Source of the DNA: Bacteroidetes bacterium OLB9
GTDB lineage: Bacteria; Bacteroidota; Bacteroidia; Chitinophagales; Saprospiraceae
Assembly (NCBI GenBank): GCA_001567255.1
Contig: LNBW01000032.1
Coordinates: forward strand, 62,001 to 126,000
Direction of reading: 5' to 3'
DNA length: 64,000 nucleotides
Shown one piece after another: positions 19,213-29,059 of the stretch (within the stretch, counting starts at the first letter, position 1; each line of letters opens with the position of its first letter). The translations under genes and the position numbers were made by a program. The notes beneath the pieces were generated by a model that saw only the letters and a list, made by a program, of their open reading frames with translations, ran no database searches and had not been told where the DNA came from.

Positions 19213-20466
19213 TTACATTCGAATAGCCTCTACCGGATCCATTTTTGAGGCCTGAGATGCAGGAATGATACCTGCGATAATACCCACAATAACTGATGCT
19301 CCTATACCGACTAGCATATTGGCAAAAGAGAGTGACATTTTAAACGATGAGAGAGCAGAAACAGCCTTAAGGCTTATAAATACGAGTACAAGACCTACCA
19401 ATCCACCTATGATGCAAAGTACAATCGCTTCAAGCAAAAATTCAAGGAGAATGACATATCGCTTAGCGCCAATAGCTTTTTTTATCCCGATGAGGCTGGT
19501 GCGCTCTTTCACAGATACAAACATTATATTAGCGACACTCACCATGCCCACTATTAAAGCAAATATTCCGATAATAAAACCTGCAAGATTCAGCACTCCA
19601 AAGACAGAATCCAGCACCTGTGTCAACATCGATAATTCATTAAGTGAAAAATTATCTTTTTCAAGAGGCTTTAGTCTCCGATGAGCTCGCGTAATACTTG
19701 TAACCTCACCTTTGAGATCATCTATGTTTACGCCAGGCAGTGCTTTGACCATCAGCATTTTTCCGATGTTGGACTGATCACTAACATTAATATATTTTTT
19801 CAGTGAATTATAATTCAACCAGATGACCTCATCAAAATTGATAAAATTAAATGGATCGTCTCCTTCAGATTTCAGATAACCTATCACCTGATATTTCTGC
19901 CCAAAAAGCTGTACCTCTCGACCGATGCCATTGATTCCATTAAAAAGTTCAGTATAAACGTTATATCCTAGAATAACTTTGTTACTACCGGTTGCAAATT
20001 CAGTTGTGGTATAATTACGTCCTTCGGCTATCTGAAGGTTCTGTATGTCCGGATACTCCTGAGTGGTACCCATGATGAAGGCATTGGATACATTACTATT
20101 TCTATATTTTATGGTACGACCTCCCGTAAAAACAGCGAATGCAGCCTTCTCACTCAGTTTAGATCTGCGTTGTATAGCCTGAAAATCATCAAATGATGGA
20201 TTAGGACGGCGGGCATATTTCCAGTAATTTTGACCGGGATCTTCATTCCAGGGCATCTTATCCAAATAAATTACATCGCTACCTAGTTTGCTAAAACCTT
20301 CTACAATATTAGCTTGCAATGAGTCCACTGCTGACTTAACCATAATGATACAGAAGATTCCAATCGTGATGCCCAGCAATGATAAAAATGTCCGTAGTTT
20401 ATTGTCACGCAAAGAACCCACTGCCTGACGAAAACTTTCAATCAATATTTTTATCAATAATTTCAT
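19213..20466 (-). CDS. ABC transporter permease, MacB/FtsX type
   Basis: A 417-residue MacB-like permease: one N-terminal TM helix (TFLSLLGITIGIFCIIMV), a ~220-residue periplasmic MacB core domain (residues ~50-275, with VILGYNVYTELF and the QVIGYL strand), then three TM helices from about 285 that include the conserved SVKERTSLIGIKKAIGA coupling segment. It ends with IPASQASKMDPVEAIR, the family tail. Such permeases use ATP hydrolysis by a separate MacB-like ATPase for efflux or lipoprotein-type mechanotransmission. No ATPase gene lies next to it, so the partner must be elsewhere. Confidence 0.9.
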   Translation of the reverse strand: MKLLIKILIESFRQAVGSLRDNKLRTFLSLLGITIGIFCIIMVKSAVDSLQANIVEGFSKLGSDVIYLDKMPWNEDPGQNYWKYARRPNPSFDDFQAIQRRSKLSEKAAFAVFTGGRTIKYRNSNVSNAFIMGTTQEYPDIQNLQIAEGRNYTTTEFATGSNKVILGYNVYTELFNGINGIGREVQLFGQKYQVIGYLKSEGDDPFNFINFDEVIWLNYNSLKKYINVSDQSNIGKMLMVKALPGVNIDDLKGEVTSITRAHRRLKPLEKDNFSLNELSMLTQVLDSVFGVLNLAGFIIGIFALIVGMVSVANIMFVSVKERTSLIGIKKAIGAKRYVILLEFLLEAIVLCIIGGLVGLVLVFISLKAVSALSSFKMSLSFANMLVGIGASVIVGIIAGIIPASQASKMDPVEAIRM

Positions 20467-20583
20467 GAATCCAACTTTCCAAATTACTACTCAAAATTAG
20501 GTAGCTTAGTGAACTTCATTGATATTTATAGATGAAACCCTACAAATAATCGGCATAATGACAGATAACCACCCATGATATAG

Positions 20584-22065
20584 TCATAGGAGTGGTTGTT
20601 CAAACCATTGCTGCACTATTTTCGATTCGGTATTTGGCTTCGATTTATTGGACCATTCATTGGTATGTATATTGTATTCATAATCCTTTGCCCATTCTTT
20701 ATGGTTTTTACATAATTGATCCAGGCTATCCATAATATACAAAACCTCTGCATTGGTCATAGTAGGGTGAATAGACATACGCACCCATCCGGGTTTATTA
20801 GTAAAAAATCCACGGCTGATCTCATCCGTGAGTTTCTTTGATTTTTCGTATGAAACCTCCAGTAAATAATGACCATAAGTTCCTGCGCATGAACATCCAC
20901 CTCTCATTTGTATCCCAAAATGATCATTGAGCATCTTGACTGCAAGATTGAAATGTAGGTCTTCAATATAGAACGAAATCACACCAAGGCGATCTTTAAC
21001 ATGATTAGCTAGCACTTTAATATCAGGCATTTTATCTAAACAATCCCATATAATCTCCAGCAATTCGTGCTCTCTGTTGAGTATATTTTCGACGCCCATT
21101 TTATCTTTCAGCAAGATGCTGAGCGCTACTCGAATAGTCTGGAGGAAGGCAGGAGTTCCTCCATCTTCACGTGCTTCAATTTCTTCATGATATTTATGCT
21201 CTCCCCAAGGATTAGTCCAGTCAACAGTACCACCGCCAGGATTATCCGGTATTTTGTTATTATAAAGTTTTTGATTAAAAATGACTATACCTGAACTCGA
21301 TGGACCACCTAAAAACTTGTGAGGTGAGAAATAGATAGCATCCAGGTATTCATCTTCATGCTCCGGATGCATGTTGATGTTAATATAAGGTGCAGAACAT
21401 GCAAAATCTACAAAACAAAGTCCACCTGCGCGGTGCATTATTCCTGCCATTTGGTGATATGGAGTCTGAATTCCAGTTACATTAGAGCACGATGTAATGG
21501 CTGCAATTTTTAATTTTCTATGTTTGTATTTTTCAAGTAGTTTTTCAAAGCTACTCAAATCGACTTTCCCTTCAGCATCTGGTGGGATCACTTCTACCTC
21601 TCCGATGGTCTCCAGCCAGGTCGTTTGATTGGAGTGATGCTCCATGTGGGTCACAAAGATGATAGGGCGATCAACTTCAGGAATGGTGACCTTGTCATGA
21701 AATTTTTCATGAAGTCTTAACCCAAGTATTCTCTGTAATTTATTGACTACACCTGTCATACCGCTATTCCCGGCTATAAGGATATCAGTTTTATCGGCAT
21801 TGACATGTTTTTTAATAATTTCACGGGCTTTTTTGTATGCTATTGTCATACTGGAACCCGTAAAATTGGTTTCTGTATGCGTGTTCGCAACAAATGGATA
21901 TATATGGTTCGTCAAGATTTCCTCAATTGGTGCATACATTCGACCGCTGGCGGTCCAGTCAGCATATACTACCTTTTTGATTCCAAACGGTGAGTCAAAA
22001 CAGGCATCATTTCCGATGGTATTCTTTCTGAATGGCTCAAAATAGGTTTCCAGTTGGCTTTTCAT
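20584..22065 (-). CDS. PLP-dependent aminotransferase class V (cysteine desulfurase-like)
   Basis: A 493-residue fold-type I enzyme. It has YADWTASGR near the N-terminus, HMEHHSNQTTW, the Asp/His segment CFVDFACSAPY, and the PLP lysine in YFSPHKFLGGP. The motif RGGCSCAG near residue 395 places a Cys in the position of the cysteine desulfurase/SufS catalytic loop, and WVRMSIHPT follows. It is longer than IscS (about 400), with a ~40-residue C-terminal extension. Start and stop overlap glmM by four bases (ATGA, 22062-22065), so the two are translationally coupled. Desulfurase versus aminotransferase or lyase activity cannot be decided. Confidence 0.85.
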   Translation of the reverse strand: MKSQLETYFEPFRKNTIGNDACFDSPFGIKKVVYADWTASGRMYAPIEEILTNHIYPFVANTHTETNFTGSSMTIAYKKAREIIKKHVNADKTDILIAGNSGMTGVVNKLQRILGLRLHEKFHDKVTIPEVDRPIIFVTHMEHHSNQTTWLETIGEVEVIPPDAEGKVDLSSFEKLLEKYKHRKLKIAAITSCSNVTGIQTPYHQMAGIMHRAGGLCFVDFACSAPYININMHPEHEDEYLDAIYFSPHKFLGGPSSSGIVIFNQKLYNNKIPDNPGGGTVDWTNPWGEHKYHEEIEAREDGGTPAFLQTIRVALSILLKDKMGVENILNREHELLEIIWDCLDKMPDIKVLANHVKDRLGVISFYIEDLHFNLAVKMLNDHFGIQMRGGCSCAGTYGHYLLEVSYEKSKKLTDEISRGFFTNKPGWVRMSIHPTMTNAEVLYIMDSLDQLCKNHKEWAKDYEYNIHTNEWSNKSKPNTESKIVQQWFEQPLL

Positions 22066-23426
22066 ATGATGGCTTTTACTTTATCAATAAGGTTTTGAGC
22101 TACTTCCTGGCTAGCTGCTTCGGCGTAGATTCTGACAATCGGTTCTGTATTAGACTTACGCATATGTACCCATCCATTTTCAAAATCTATCTTTAACCCG
22201 TCTATTTCATTTAGTTTTTCAGAAGCAAAAGCAACCTTAATTCTGCTCAATATTTCATCTAAATTCAACTCCGGCGTAAGACTTATTTTATCTTTGATGA
22301 TTTCATAGTGTGGATAGGTTGCTCTAAGTGCTGTTGCTGTCATTCTTTTTTCAGCTATCAGTGAGAGAAAAATAGCAATGCCGGCCAGAGCATCTCGGCC
22401 ATAATGCAAATCCGGAACTATAACTCCTCCGTTACCTTCACCACCTATGACGGCATTTACGCGCTTCATTTCATTGACCACATTGACTTCTCCGACAGCT
22501 GCAGCACTATACTGCCCACTGTACCTTTTTGTAATATCAGCGAGTGCTCGGGTAGAGGATAGGTTTGAAACTGTGTTGCCGGGTTTACGGCTAAGTATAT
22601 AATCAGCTACAGCCACCAGGGTATATTCTTCTCCAAACATACTGCCATCTTCACACACAAATGCAAGTCTGTCCACATCAGGATCAACACTGATGCCAAG
22701 ATCTGCACCCAATTCCTTAACCTTTTCAGAAAGCATGGCAAGATGGGCTGGAAGCGGCTCGGGATTGTGTGCAAAATTTCCGAAATCATCATTATTGATT
22801 AAAGTATATTCCACATTCAGAGCATTCAATAGCGGTGGCACTGATAAAGCCCCAGTACTGTTAATACAATCTACCACAACCTTGATACCTGCATGCTGAA
22901 CCGAAGCTACGTCAGCATAGTCAGATTTTAGAATTTCAACTAAATGATCATCAATAGCGTGATCGTATTTTGAATATTTTCCTAGCTGATGGATCGGGGC
23001 AAAATCAAAATTAGCGGATTGAACCAACTCTACTATCGTTTGCCCATCTTCAGGAGAAATAAAATCCCCTTGCTCATTAAGAAATTTAAGTGCATTCCAT
23101 TCTCTAGGATTATGGCTAGCTGTAAAAATTATACCAGCACCGGCATTGTGACGAGGCACAGCCATTTCTACAGTTGGCGTAGTAGATAATCCGAGATCAA
23201 TTACGTCAATACCCATTGCCAGTAAAGTATTAATGGATAACTGGCTGACGATACTACCACTCAGCCTCCCATCACGACCAACAACTACTTTATGCGGTAC
23301 TTTTTTACGAATCAGCCATGTTCCAAAGGCAGCGGTACATTCCACAATATCAACCGGAGTGAGATTTTCTCCAGACTGGCCACCAATAGTACCGCGAATT
23401 CCAGATATAGATTTGATTAAAGTCAA
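22062..23426 (-). CDS. glmM: Phosphoglucosamine mutase (phosphohexomutase family)
   Basis: Interconverts glucosamine-6-phosphate and glucosamine-1-phosphate for UDP-GlcNAc and peptidoglycan synthesis. The 454 residues contain the active-site phosphoserine in TASHNP (Ser104), the metal-binding SVDPDVDRLAF, the sugar-binding GEGNGG, and the phosphate-binding RKSNTEPIVRIY. The likely start codon is TTG at 23426, giving the typical family start MTLIKSISGIRGT; no ATG fits. It is the first gene of a two-gene unit with the PLP enzyme. A minus-strand TATCTTTG box lies 40 bases upstream. Confidence 0.88.
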   Translation of the reverse strand: MTLIKSISGIRGTIGGQSGENLTPVDIVECTAAFGTWLIRKKVPHKVVVGRDGRLSGSIVSQLSINTLLAMGIDVIDLGLSTTPTVEMAVPRHNAGAGIIFTASHNPREWNALKFLNEQGDFISPEDGQTIVELVQSANFDFAPIHQLGKYSKYDHAIDDHLVEILKSDYADVASVQHAGIKVVVDCINSTGALSVPPLLNALNVEYTLINNDDFGNFAHNPEPLPAHLAMLSEKVKELGADLGISVDPDVDRLAFVCEDGSMFGEEYTLVAVADYILSRKPGNTVSNLSSTRALADITKRYSGQYSAAAVGEVNVVNEMKRVNAVIGGEGNGGVIVPDLHYGRDALAGIAIFLSLIAEKRMTATALRATYPHYEIIKDKISLTPELNLDEILSRIKVAFASEKLNEIDGLKIDFENGWVHMRKSNTEPIVRIYAEAASQEVAQNLIDKVKAII

Positions 23427-23465
23427 TCTTCAATAATTAAGAAAGGTCATTAAATAAAATGCTCA

Positions 23466-23473
23466 CAAAGATA
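23466..23473 (-). promoter_or_regulatory. Promoter -7 box for glmM
   Basis: TATCTTTG on the minus strand matches TAnnTTTG, 40 bases before the glmM start. Confidence 0.45.
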
Positions 23474-23554
23474 GCTATTTTTTTGATATGAAATTTATTT
23501 TAAAGCTACACATAAATTGTGTTTCCATTCAGTGTATAAAAAGGTAAATATTTT

Positions 23555-23562
23555 TATCTTTG
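23555..23562 (+). promoter_or_regulatory. Promoter -7 box for the ABC transporter operon
   Basis: TATCTTTG on the plus strand, divergent from the glmM box, about 90 bases before the permease ATG at 23653. Confidence 0.4.
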
Positions 23563-23652
23563 TTGTCATATTAACCATGAGAAGATGTCTTATTATTGCT
23601 CTGGTTAAAGATAAATATTATGTTGATAAGTTAACGTCCAAGTTTAAAAGTT

Positions 23653-24715
23653 ATGGATTTATCATGGTTAATTGCCCTACGTGGCAATCTTACAAAAAGA
23701 CAACAAAATCTACTTGCTGTCATAGGTTTTTTTATATTTATACTCGCTTGGGCTGCTTTAACCATGGGTTCCAACCCAATCATACCACGGAATATTTTTC
23801 CGGATCCTAAACGGGTGTTCAATGCCTTTGGCGAATTGTTTACTAAAAATGAATTGATTAAAAACGTATCCAGATCTCTTGGTCTTAACCTTGGAGGTTA
23901 TATTAAAGCGGTAGCTTATGCCATACCTGTTGGATTTGCCATTGGTCTTGTGCCTGCTTTGCGTGGAGCTTTTCAAAAACTAGTTGATGCCATAAGATTC
24001 CTTCCGCTGACGGCACTTACTGGTTTATTTATAATCTGGTTTGGTATTTACTCAGAACAAAAGATAAACTTCTTGGCATTTGGTATATTTATTTACCTAT
24101 TGCCTATTGTCATTCAGCGTATCGACGAGGTAGATGATGTGTATCTCAAAACGGTACATACTTTGGGTGCAAGTTACTGGCAAACCATTTTTACTGTTTA
24201 TTTGCCTTCGGTTTTATCTCGGCTCTCCGATGATATAAGGATTCTCACTGCTATTTCATGGACTTATATTATTGTAGCTGAAACATCAGCAGACCAGGGT
24301 GGTATTGGCTCGCTCATTTATAGGGCAGGTCAAAGGCTTGGAAGAGTAGATATCACAATTGCCTGTTTGATTATTATAATGCTAATAGGCGTTTTTTCAG
24401 GATCGTACCTTTGCTTATTTAGATAGGAAGTTTTTTCCACATAAATACCAGCAAAAAGCTTCCTATGATGCTTCAAATATTTTGAAAACGATAACATACT
24501 GGGACATTATATTTGATTACATCATCTCCACTTTAATCTGGATTTTTATTGGCTTGTACATTTTGTTAACTATCAATGAATTTGTTCCTTTCTTGGGAGG
24601 CTTGCAACCTCTGGGCTATCTTTTTGGCGATACATTATGGACGGTTCATTTCGTATTTGTTATCCTGTTATCATACCAGATTTATTCTCTGATCTCAAAA
24701 TTAAAAAATAAATAA
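23653..24715 (+). CDS. ABC transporter permease, NitT/TauT (SsuC) type with extra C-terminal helices; one +1 indel
   Basis: Residues 1-250 are a BPD_transp_1 permease with about six TM helices and an EAA-like loop (VHTLGASYWQTIFTVYLPSVL). The frame stops at 24426. Removing one T from the T6 at 24392-24397 gives MLIGVFQDRTFAYLDRKFFPHKYQ, the normal end of SsuC-like permeases, and continues to the stop at 24715. The corrected product is 353 residues and carries an unusual extension with about three more TM helices (ISTLIWIFIGLYILL, and WTVHFVFVILLSYQIY). It overlaps the ATPase start by one base (TAATG). No substrate-binding protein is adjacent, so the substrate is unknown. Confidence 0.85.
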
Positions 24716-25524
24716 TGAGCGCCGTACAATTTGAAGATACACACCTTGACAATATAATAGAATTGAAAAATATAGGTCAGAGCTATGATGGTGGTCAGAC
24801 CTGGATAATCAAAAATTACAACCTTTTGATAGAAGACAAACCTAATCAAGGTCAGTTTATTGTTTTATTAGGTATGTCTGGAAGTGGTAAGTCCACAATC
24901 CTACGCTACATTTCAGGACTTCAGAAACCTACAGAGGGAGATGTGCTAATAAAAGGTAAACCGGTAGATTCTAATACGCACATCAGTATGGTATTTCAGC
25001 AATATTCATCACTACCTTGGATGACAGTACTTGATAATGTAGGATTGTCGTTGCGATATCAGGGTGTACCAAAGAAAGAACGAGACGAGCGTGCGATGGA
25101 ACTCATCAAATGGGTAGGTCTTGAGGGTCAAGAAAAAAAATATGCAATGTATCCTACACTTTCCGGAGGTCAGTTACAGCGTGTTGCGATAGCTAGAAGC
25201 CTGCTGGCAAACCCTGAAATTTTATTGATGGACGAACCTTTTGGTGCGTTGGATATTAAAACTAGAATACAAATGCAGGAATTGCTTCAGGGGTTATGGG
25301 AAAAATTTCAGTCAACTGTTATATTTGTCACCCATGATATATCAGAAGCAGTGTATCTAGGGGATGATATTTACATCATGAGTTACTCACCCTCTCAAAT
25401 CGTAGAACATATCAAGGTAGATTTACCTCTTAAAAGAGACAGAGAAATCAAAAGGGACCCACATTTCGTTCAGCTGGTACATCATGTGGAGGATGTGATG
25501 ATTCATGTTAGTAATAAAAAGTAA
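24715..25524 (+). CDS. ABC transporter ATP-binding protein, NitT/TauT (SsuB) type
   Basis: The 269 residues hold Walker A GMSGSGKST (about 55-63), a Q-loop (MVFQQYSSLPWMTV), the signature LSGGQLQRVAIARS, Walker B EILLMDEPFGALD, and the H-loop VTHDISEA. The Q-loop and D-loop forms match nitrate/sulfonate/taurine importers. It is coupled to the permease by a TAATG overlap. Its 3' end overlaps the convergent VWA gene by 22 bases. Confidence 0.93.
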   Translation: MSAVQFEDTHLDNIIELKNIGQSYDGGQTWIIKNYNLLIEDKPNQGQFIVLLGMSGSGKSTILRYISGLQKPTEGDVLIKGKPVDSNTHISMVFQQYSSLPWMTVLDNVGLSLRYQGVPKKERDERAMELIKWVGLEGQEKKYAMYPTLSGGQLQRVAIARSLLANPEILLMDEPFGALDIKTRIQMQELLQGLWEKFQSTVIFVTHDISEAVYLGDDIYIMSYSPSQIVEHIKVDLPLKRDREIKRDPHFVQLVHHVEDVMIHVSNKK

Positions 25525-26642
25525 AATTGAAAGAGAGTACCATTAATTTCTCCTATTTCTTTTGTTTTTTGATAATCCATAAAAATAAATTCACCTAGGC
25601 CCTGTAGAGAGGAATAGAATGCTTTTCCGTTATTAGCCTTTGTAAACTGATCAACAAAATGAACTAAATAGGGATCTCGAGCGATCATAAAAGTTGTGAT
25701 AGGAATACCTATTTTGCGGCAACTGACTGCCAATGCCAGGGTTCTATTGAGTATCTTCCTATCTAGACCAAATGGATTTTTGTAGTAATTTTTTCCTTTT
25801 TTGATACAAGTAGGCTTGCCGTCGGTGATCATCATAATTTGCTTGTTAGGATTTTTGCGCTTCCGAAGCAAATCCATAGCTAGCTCTAAGCCTGCCACTG
25901 TATTGGTGTGGTAAGGTCCCACCTGTAGATATGGCAAATCTCTGATTTCAATACTCCAGGCATCATCACCAAACACTATCACGTCCAGCGTATCTTTAGG
26001 ATATCTGGTCAAAATGAGCTCTGACAATGCCATGGCTACTTTTTTTGCAGGCGTGATTCTGTCTTCACCATATAAAATCATAGAGTGGGAGATATCAATC
26101 ATCAGCACTGTACTAGTCTGGCTTTTGTAATAGGTTTCATGTACCTGAATATCCTTTTCTGTAAGCATAAAACTGTCAATACCATGATTTATCTGTGCTG
26201 TTCTTAGCGTTTCAGACATAGCGATATGCTCCAGTCTGTCACCGTACTCAAATCCTCTTAATTCTGAAATGGTTTCATCTCCTTGTCCTGGGAATCGGGT
26301 CGAGTGATTGCCTTGTTTAGATTTTTTGAGTTGATCAAAAATTTCATCTAACGCCTGTTTTCGAAGCGCTGTTTCCATTTTTGATGTAGGATGCTCAGTT
26401 ATCTGACCTCCATTATTTTGCGTAGAGATATACCCCTTTAACCTAAGATCTTCAATAAAATCTGCAATGCCGTAACTATCGTCGGTCAAATGATACTGTT
26501 TATCCAGCTCGGTAAGCCAAGAAAAAGCTTCGGCCACATCACCAGCAGTATGTACCAAAAGTTCTTTAAATAACTTGAACAGCTTGTCAAAAGGATTTTC
26601 ATCATCCTGACGCCAATAATGATTAAACTGCCAACCTATCAT
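25503..26642 (-). CDS. VWA domain-containing protein
   Basis: A 379-residue cytoplasmic protein with no signal peptide. The N-terminal half is helical and unrecognised. The VWA domain spans about residues 175-355 with a MIDAS made of DISHS, a Thr in PYHTNT and MMITDGKP. This arrangement resembles the magnesium-chelatase-like/CoxE-type VWA partners of MoxR AAA+ ATPases, but no ATPase gene is adjacent. Its end (25503-25524) overlaps the ABC ATPase gene on the other strand. Role unknown; a chaperone-like function with a MoxR ATPase is inference. Confidence 0.8.
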   Translation of the reverse strand: MIGWQFNHYWRQDDENPFDKLFKLFKELLVHTAGDVAEAFSWLTELDKQYHLTDDSYGIADFIEDLRLKGYISTQNNGGQITEHPTSKMETALRKQALDEIFDQLKKSKQGNHSTRFPGQGDETISELRGFEYGDRLEHIAMSETLRTAQINHGIDSFMLTEKDIQVHETYYKSQTSTVLMIDISHSMILYGEDRITPAKKVAMALSELILTRYPKDTLDVIVFGDDAWSIEIRDLPYLQVGPYHTNTVAGLELAMDLLRKRKNPNKQIMMITDGKPTCIKKGKNYYKNPFGLDRKILNRTLALAVSCRKIGIPITTFMIARDPYLVHFVDQFTKANNGKAFYSSLQGLGEFIFMDYQKTKEIGEINGTLFQFYFLLLT

Positions 26643-26720
26643 GCGCTATAAATTATAGGCATAGTACTACTATGCATTCCATTGTATCAACGCAGTAGGA
26701 ATAGATATTGTTTAACTATC

Positions 26721-26877
26721 ATATTTTACTACATGAATATGCTAGGTCATATCTATTTTGGTACTTATTTTTCGGTCCTCGACTTAGTACAATTATGTCT
26801 TCTGAATAAAAACCGAGCCTTAATGTTATATTGCGTCATTTTCATTCCTAATGAAGTCTAATTAGTAATATGCGTTT
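26721..26877 (+). repeat. Dispersed intergenic repeat, copy 2
   Basis: Second copy of the element at 17621-17776, same orientation. The conserved core is GTCCTCGACtTAGTA...AATTATG...GAATAAAA...CCGAGCCT. It fills the 257-base gap between the VWA gene and the antiporter gene and lies upstream of the former and downstream of the latter. No open frame or terminal inverted repeats could be defined. Confidence 0.65.
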
Positions 26878-26899
26878 AATCAGAGTCTTCGCCGATCAA

Positions 26900-29059
26900 T
26901 TAATTCTTATCGTCTTCGCTACGGAATATATTTCCTATACCTTTGCCTAACTTTTGAATGGTTTCTAAACTACGGGTGAGCGGCTCAGAAGTAATATCCT
27001 CAAATCGCTCTATCGAATGACCTTCATCAAATTGCTGAGGATAAATAATTACTCTACTGTTATCAGCAAAATGTTTCTCAAGCTTAACAGGAAGATTTTC
27101 CAGGACAGGCATATGTGAAGCCGTACCTTTTCTTGCTGAAATAAGTACAAATAAATCATCTTCCTTAATAAATCTAGCTAAAATAAGGAAGTCTTCCCAA
27201 TCGTCAAAAAGAGAAATGGAGATTGTTCCAGGTAATTTAGCTGATTTAAAGGTTTTCTCAATATGGATTTGAGTTGACTTGTTACAATAAACCTGTATTG
27301 GAATGCTTAGCTCTTGCGCAAGTTTTGCGATTTTTGACAACCATAATTCAAATCCTTTTTCATGCTCACATAGTGGTGGAGCTACCACAAAAATTCTCTT
27401 ATGTAAGACTAATGGCTTTTCAAGATGACAAATAAAAGTACATTTATCTGTATTTGAAAGTATTGCATCTATTTTGCGACCAACAATTTTATCAATCAAT
27501 CCAGACTTTCTAGGCCATCCTAATACGATAATATCTGCCATAATTTCTTTAGAAATACGGGTAATACCGCTTGCTATATTATGGTCAATCGTTGTAACGA
27601 CGCTTACTTTGTCTTCTGATGCAGAGGCCTGTTTAACAAACTCTTCAAGTTTTGTCCTGGTTTTAAGGATATTGACTTCAGCCTCATCATTATTAGAAAC
27701 AACTGAAAGCAGTGATACAGGGTTAGCTGATTTTTTATCCTTGATATATATCGAAAATTCGAGTAGTTTTTCAATACTTTCCAGATCAGCTATAGGTATT
27801 AATATGTGCTCATTATTAATCATCTGAGATTTAAAGAGCTCAGGATCATCATCATCTGTCTCCACGATGATTTGCTTCGAAGCTCTTTCGGTGGCAAATG
27901 AAGCTACTACACAAGTGATAAGAATTAGAATAATCGTTCCATTCAGGATGTTGTCATCAAGGATCCCTGCATTGTATCCAACTAAGATTACAGCAAGCGT
28001 AGCGGCTGCATGTGCTCCACTCAAACCAAAAATCAATTGTCGTTGGGCGGATGAATACCTAAAGGTAAGTTGTGTAAAAAGTGCGGCTAACCATTTACTT
28101 GTCAAAGCCACTAAAGTGAGCGTACCGGCGACAACCCAAGCTCCAATGCCATTAAATATAACACTCACATCGACAAGCATTCCTACACTGATGAGGAAAA
28201 AAGGAATAAAAAGAGAATTGCCTATAAACTCAATTCTATTCATAAGCGCTGATGAATGTGGAATTAATTTATTCAACGCAAGTCCTGCAACGAAAGCTCC
28301 AATAATATGTTCAACACCAGCAACTTCTGCTAAGAAAGCTCCGAAAAATACTACAGCCAACACAAATATGTAATGTGAATGCTTCTCACTCTCCAGCTTC
28401 ATAAAAAACCACTTGGCTATTCTAGGAATAATGAGAAACATAATGGCAGAAAAAATAGCGAGAGAAACCCCTAATCTAATCCAAAACTCCTGACTAAGAT
28501 CACCCTGATGATTACCAATTATAATAGCCAGAATAATTAAAACTGCTGTGTCCGTCAGAATAGTACCGCCAACGGTAATCGCAACGGCTTGATTTTTTGA
28601 CACACCTAATTTACTCACTATAGGGTAGGCGACCAGAGTGTGGGTGGCAAACATACTCGCCGTAAGAAAACTTGCATTAAAATCATAACCCAGCAAATAA
28701 TAACAAACTGGAAAACCTATGGCAAGGGGTATGGCGAATGTATAAATTCCAAATATAATACTCTTATTTTTATTGACCTTAAACTCATTGAGATCCAGCT
28801 CAAGTCCGGCTATAAACATGATATACAACAATCCTATGGTAGAAAAAAGGTCGATCGCCGAGTTTTTTTCCAGTATATTGAGCGCGTGTGGACCAATGAC
28901 TACACCTGAAATAATGAGGCCAATGATGCCGGGAATATTTAACTTTCTCAGTAAGATAGGAGAAAGCAATATAATAAGCAGTATCAAAGAGAATATTAAA
29001 ACGGGATTATGAAGTGGGAGCTCAAACTCTTCTGAAAATTTATTAAAAAACTCAATCAT
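26900..29059 (-). CDS. Cation:proton antiporter (CPA2, Kef/NhaS3-like) with C-terminal USP-like domain
   Basis: A 719-residue inner-membrane exchanger. Residues 15-395 form the Na/H exchanger domain with about 12 TM helices, including GLLYIMFIAGLELD, the unwound helix TILTDTAV with the ion-binding TD pair, and HIIGAFVAGLALNKL. The C-terminal ~300 residues are cytoplasmic and resemble two universal stress protein-like alpha/beta units (HILIPIADLESIEKLLEFSIYI and ADIIVLGWPR), which probably sense nucleotide or stress. It lacks the RCK/TrkA-N domain of KefB/KefC. Monocistronic. Confidence 0.9.
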   Translation of the reverse strand: MIEFFNKFSEEFELPLHNPVLIFSLILLIILLSPILLRKLNIPGIIGLIISGVVIGPHALNILEKNSAIDLFSTIGLLYIMFIAGLELDLNEFKVNKNKSIIFGIYTFAIPLAIGFPVCYYLLGYDFNASFLTASMFATHTLVAYPIVSKLGVSKNQAVAITVGGTILTDTAVLIILAIIIGNHQGDLSQEFWIRLGVSLAIFSAIMFLIIPRIAKWFFMKLESEKHSHYIFVLAVVFFGAFLAEVAGVEHIIGAFVAGLALNKLIPHSSALMNRIEFIGNSLFIPFFLISVGMLVDVSVIFNGIGAWVVAGTLTLVALTSKWLAALFTQLTFRYSSAQRQLIFGLSGAHAAATLAVILVGYNAGILDDNILNGTIILILITCVVASFATERASKQIIVETDDDDPELFKSQMINNEHILIPIADLESIEKLLEFSIYIKDKKSANPVSLLSVVSNNDEAEVNILKTRTKLEEFVKQASASEDKVSVVTTIDHNIASGITRISKEIMADIIVLGWPRKSGLIDKIVGRKIDAILSNTDKCTFICHLEKPLVLHKRIFVVAPPLCEHEKGFELWLSKIAKLAQELSIPIQVYCNKSTQIHIEKTFKSAKLPGTISISLFDDWEDFLILARFIKEDDLFVLISARKGTASHMPVLENLPVKLEKHFADNSRVIIYPQQFDEGHSIERFEDITSEPLTRSLETIQKLGKGIGNIFRSEDDKN

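Noticed and set aside
20467..20583. Hidden small gene between the FtsX/MacB-type permease and the PLP enzyme
   Set aside because: No frame longer than about 20 codons and no recognisable motif.
23577..23810. Short ORF upstream of the ABC permease (MRRCLIIALVKDKYY...)
   Set aside because: It overlaps the permease start in another frame, has no recognisable features and lacks its own promoter spacing; treated as leader sequence.
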